Shown here piece after piece: positions 5,846 through 7,527 of a stretch of 7,527 nucleotides of DNA (within the stretch, counting starts at the first letter, position 1; each line of letters opens with the position of its first letter). The position numbers and the translations under genes are program-made. The notes beneath the pieces were generated by a model. It made no database searches. It worked only from the letters and a program-made list of their open reading frames with translations, and had not been told where the DNA came from. Origin of the DNA: Candidatus Kapaibacterium sp. (GTDB taxonomy: Bacteria > Bacteroidota > Ignavibacteria > Kapaibacteriales > UBA2268); the NCBI GenBank assembly GCA_027858275.1, contig JAQIDA010000159.1, forward strand, positions 1 through 7,527. The letters run 5' to 3'.

Positions 5846-6454
5846 TCAGCCCTCAAATCCTATTTTCCCAATACACTTATCATGCACCCTGCTCAACAGA
5901 ACAAGTGCCGCAATCGCGCCGATTGTACAATAGAACATATCGGACTGTGTGTCCCAAATATAACCTTGTGTGCCGAGGAATGAGTCAGCGTCTTCGCCGA
6001 CCATTAAGGCCGCAAACCATTCGATGAATTCATAAGTTGTGCTGATTGCCATACCGACTGATACTATGAAGAAGTTGCGCCATTTGTTGCTGTTGACAAC
6101 TTTGCCGCGAATCAGAAGCTCTCTGGTGATCATGGCAGGAACAAAGCCCTGCATAAAATGACCGACTTTGTCATAATTGTTTCTCGTCTGATCGAAAACG
6201 TCTCTGACCCAATCGAACAAAGGCACTTCGGCGTAAGTGTATTTTCCGCCGACCATGAGAATCAAGCAATGAATCAGTATCAGCACATAGACCATTTTCG
6301 TAAATTGAAACCGCTTATAAGTGGCTGCAAGAATTATCAGTCCGAGAATCGCGGGAATTACTTCTAAAAACCATGTGAAATAATCATGCGGGTTTATAGC
6401 TGACCATGTCAGGACAGCGAAAAAGATAATTAATAATGTAGCGATAAATTTCAT
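5846..6454 (-). CDS. yjdF: YjdF/DUF2238-family integral membrane protein
   Basis: This 202-residue protein matches the DUF2238 family, typified by E. coli inner-membrane protein YjdF (about 210 residues), whose biochemical role is unsettled. Hydrophobic segments lie at roughly 2-19, 29-45, 52-69, 127-148 and 171-189. The family's conserved polar motifs are present: YDKVGHFMQGFVPAMITREL (94-113), YEFIEWFAAL (141-150) and FLGTQGYIWDTQSDM (159-173). The density of conserved His, Glu, Asp and Trp within or next to membrane segments suggests a ligand- or metal-binding role, but this is only inference. I chose the ATG at 6454 because AAGGA lies seven bases upstream; a TTG at 6520 in the same frame would add 22 residues that overlap a pseudogene and look non-coding. 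A weak promoter-like TATCTTGG lies just upstream. The gene stands alone. Confidence 0.88.
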   Translation of the reverse strand: MKFIATLLIIFFAVLTWSAINPHDYFTWFLEVIPAILGLIILAATYKRFQFTKMVYVLILIHCLILMVGGKYTYAEVPLFDWVRDVFDQTRNNYDKVGHFMQGFVPAMITRELLIRGKVVNSNKWRNFFIVSVGMAISTTYEFIEWFAALMVGEDADSFLGTQGYIWDTQSDMFYCTIGAIAALVLLSRVHDKCIGKIGFEG

Positions 6455-6516
6455 TTTGTTTTCCTTGAGTAAAAAGTAATAATCACCAAGATACAGAATA
6501 CTATGGAAAATTGCAA

Positions 6517-6612
6517 TCAATTCACGGAAAATTTCTCCGCAAGCTCTTTGGCACTCACTCGGGGACGGTTAAGCAGCGTTACGGTGATGGATAATAATCT
6601 GTCAATTTTCAT
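6517..6612 (-). pseudogene. Truncated WYL/YafY-type transcriptional regulator (N-terminal HTH remnant)
   Basis: On the minus strand an ATG at 6612 opens 31 codons ending at TGA (6517-6519). The peptide starts MKIDRLLSITVTLLN and goes on to RVSAKELAEKFSV. This is the typical start of WYL-domain, DeoR/YafY-like regulators (MKIDRLLSI-x-LLL, then RVSAKELAE-F-VS). In intact members this is followed at once by the recognition helix, V-R-T-I-x-R-D, and then about 280 more residues with the WYL ligand-sensing domain. Here the match stops after Val30, an Asn and a stop follow, and the next bases are the leader of the yjdF-like gene. No continuation is seen in the other frames nearby. A large deletion or replacement therefore seems to have removed the rest. 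It is too short to bind DNA as a normal winged HTH, so I call it a gene remnant. Confidence 0.7.
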
Positions 6613-6681
6613 TGGGTGCTGTCATGGGGTTTGTGATTTTTTTTTCTTCAAGTTGTTATAACAGGCTGTAATATAAAATCC

Positions 6682-6816
6682 GGCGGGCTGAAAGCCCAAC
6701 TCAATTCAGCCCGGGCAACGCCCCGGGTGACAATATTCCGAAAATCCTATCGCCCTGAAAGGGCAGCTGAATTATGAATATAGTTGATGATGATGATTAA
6801 CCTGCCCCTTCAGGGT
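6682..6816. repeat. Palindromic intergenic repeat element (GCCCTGAAAGGGC / CCCGGG type)
   Basis: Several small hairpins occur in a row: GGGCT-GAA-AGCCC (6685-6697), CCCGGG facing CCCGGG across six bases (6710-6727), GCCCT-GAA-AGGGC (6752-6764) and CCCT-TC-AGGG (6806-6815). The last two also pair with each other, since GCCCTGAAAGGGCAG resembles the complement of the later copy. The element is richer in G+C than its flanks. I recognise this composite (gctgaaagccc, cagcccgggcaacgcc, gccctgaaagggc) as a non-coding dispersed repeat common in environmental FCB and related genomes, where it is often mis-annotated as short proteins. It occupies most of the spacer between the regulator remnant and the lipoprotein gene. 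Confidence 0.65.
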
Positions 6817-6862
6817 GCAAGATGTTGGAGGGACATATAGTTGTATAAATTGGAAATTTGAG

Positions 6863-7426
6863 TTAATAAATATAACCAATATATTTTGGAACAGATTTAA
6901 ATGTGTTTAATACTTCATAAATTGCGTCAGCATGATCAATGAAATTAGCTCTTGTTACCGCAGAAAACATAATTTGGGCAACAGCATTATTCATCTGGAC
7001 ATATAGTACTCTTTGGTGATCACCCTTATTACCCGGAACATAGTCCATAATGATATAATCATGACCTTCTACTTTTCCGGTTTTTATTTGTTTTTTATAA
7101 CCATCTTTGTCAGTCTTCTTATAAACTTTAAATTCCGATGCAATAAAAGAATCCATATCATTTTCACTCGGCAGAGATACCATGCCCACCATAAATCCCG
7201 GTGAACTAACCAGCTCATAACCATCCATCAACAACATTATGCCGGCTCCGCCAACTTCCTCAAGAGGCGAATTGTCAATCACCCAACCGTTAGGTGCATC
7301 AATTTGAAATGCAGCTGAAGGACTTGATGTTATGTTTTGTGGTAAGTCAGAGCGCTTCTTTATACTAATACATCCATTTACTAACAAGAAATTCACGGCT
7401 AACAAAACAAGAATCAGTTTTTTCAT
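6863..7426 (-). CDS. Putative lipoprotein of unknown function
   Basis: The 187-residue product begins MKKLILVLLAVNFLLVNGC, a clear type II signal peptide with lipobox V-N-G-C and lipidated Cys19. A Lys/Ser-rich linker follows, and then a single domain of about 145 residues. Recognisable parts are FQIDAPNGWVIDNSP (40-54), a central charged stretch rich in Lys (99-118), and a last section with AVAQIMFSAV followed by an amphipathic helix (DHADAIYEVLNTFKSV). The alternation of an N-terminal P-x-G-W segment and a terminal helix with F-K recalls the DcrB/PsbP/Mog1-like fold, but this is a weak resemblance and no function follows from it. I chose the ATG at 7426 because it begins directly at the basic n-region; a TTG at 7453 would add nine residues. 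No Shine-Dalgarno sequence is visible. There is no clear terminator and no obvious operon partner. Confidence 0.85.
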   Translation of the reverse strand: MKKLILVLLAVNFLLVNGCISIKKRSDLPQNITSSPSAAFQIDAPNGWVIDNSPLEEVGGAGIMLLMDGYELVSSPGFMVGMVSLPSENDMDSFIASEFKVYKKTDKDGYKKQIKTGKVEGHDYIIMDYVPGNKGDHQRVLYVQMNNAVAQIMFSAVTRANFIDHADAIYEVLNTFKSVPKYIGYIY

Positions 7427-7497
7427 AGTTTTATATCTCAATTGTAGGAACAAATATTTTTCAAAATAGCAATATTTTGAGAGATTTCCTAATCTAG

Positions 7498-7527
7498 CCC
7501 CCCCCCCCGCTTGGCCGCAGCGGGGTG
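7498..7527. repeat. G+C-rich inverted repeat with an 11-C homopolymer, cut by the window edge
   Basis: Eleven consecutive C residues (7498-7508) run into CCCCGC (7505-7510), which pairs with GCGGGG (7520-7525) across the loop TTGGCCGCA. The G+C content is far above the neighbouring A+T-rich DNA, as for an inserted REP-like palindrome. There is no T-tract, so it is not a standard terminator. It lies about 70 nt upstream of the lipoprotein start codon. The right-hand side is outside the window. Confidence 0.55.

Noticed and set aside
5815..6027. A 70-codon plus-strand frame opposite the yjdF-like gene
   Set aside because: It lies antisense to the conserved FLGTQGYIWDTQ region and shows no start signal or domain.
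6455..6520. N-terminal extension of the YjdF-like protein from a TTG codon
   Set aside because: The ATG at 6454 has AAGGA at ideal spacing and begins directly with a membrane segment; the extension overlaps the regulator remnant's end.

Overview
This window reads as a chromosomal segment, about 40% G+C by eye, from a bacterium of the Fibrobacteres-Chlorobi-Bacteroidetes (FCB) supergroup. I suspect the Ignavibacteria/Chlorobi side, but this is inference. Three things point there. At least two promoter candidates fit the Bacteroidota-type TTTG / TAnnTTTG pattern. The FtsZ C-terminal peptide ends in PTFLRKMMD. The intergenic DNA carries GCCCTGAAAGGGC- and CCCGGG-type palindromic repeats of a kind I recognise from environmental FCB genomes. 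Clear Shine-Dalgarno sequences before ftsZ, the SDR gene and yjdF argue against a classical Bacteroides-like organism, which mostly lacks them.

Layout. Every protein gene lies on the minus strand; only the tRNA is on the plus strand. From the right edge leftward there is: a G+C-rich inverted repeat with an 11-C run; a 187-residue lipoprotein of unknown function; a palindromic intergenic repeat; a 32-codon remnant of a WYL/YafY-type regulator cut off inside its helix-turn-helix; a YjdF/DUF2238-family membrane protein; a bidirectional terminator shared with a convergent tRNA-Ser(UGA); a long hairpin of 9-nt modules; an SDR-fold protein with a non-canonical active site; a roughly 640-bp, very A+T-rich intergenic region with DnaA-box-like sites; the division genes ftsQ, ftsA and ftsZ; a strong intrinsic terminator; and the N-terminus of a second lipoprotein running off the left edge.

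The functional core is ftsQ-ftsA-ftsZ. FtsZ forms the cytokinetic ring, FtsA tethers it to the membrane through a C-terminal amphipathic helix, and FtsQ is the single-span POTRA protein of the divisome. The three genes are closely spaced (gaps of 36 and 65 nt), have a candidate promoter upstream and end at a 14-bp-stem terminator, so they are probably one transcript. No peptidoglycan genes (murC, murG, ddl) precede ftsQ as they do in classical dcw clusters. The remaining genes look like unrelated single units separated by repeat-rich spacers.

I found no CRISPR array, transposase, phage gene or defence system. The most unusual items are the DnaA-box-containing spacer before ftsQAZ, the 9-nt-periodic hairpin, the regulator remnant, and the SDR protein lacking the catalytic Tyr and Lys.
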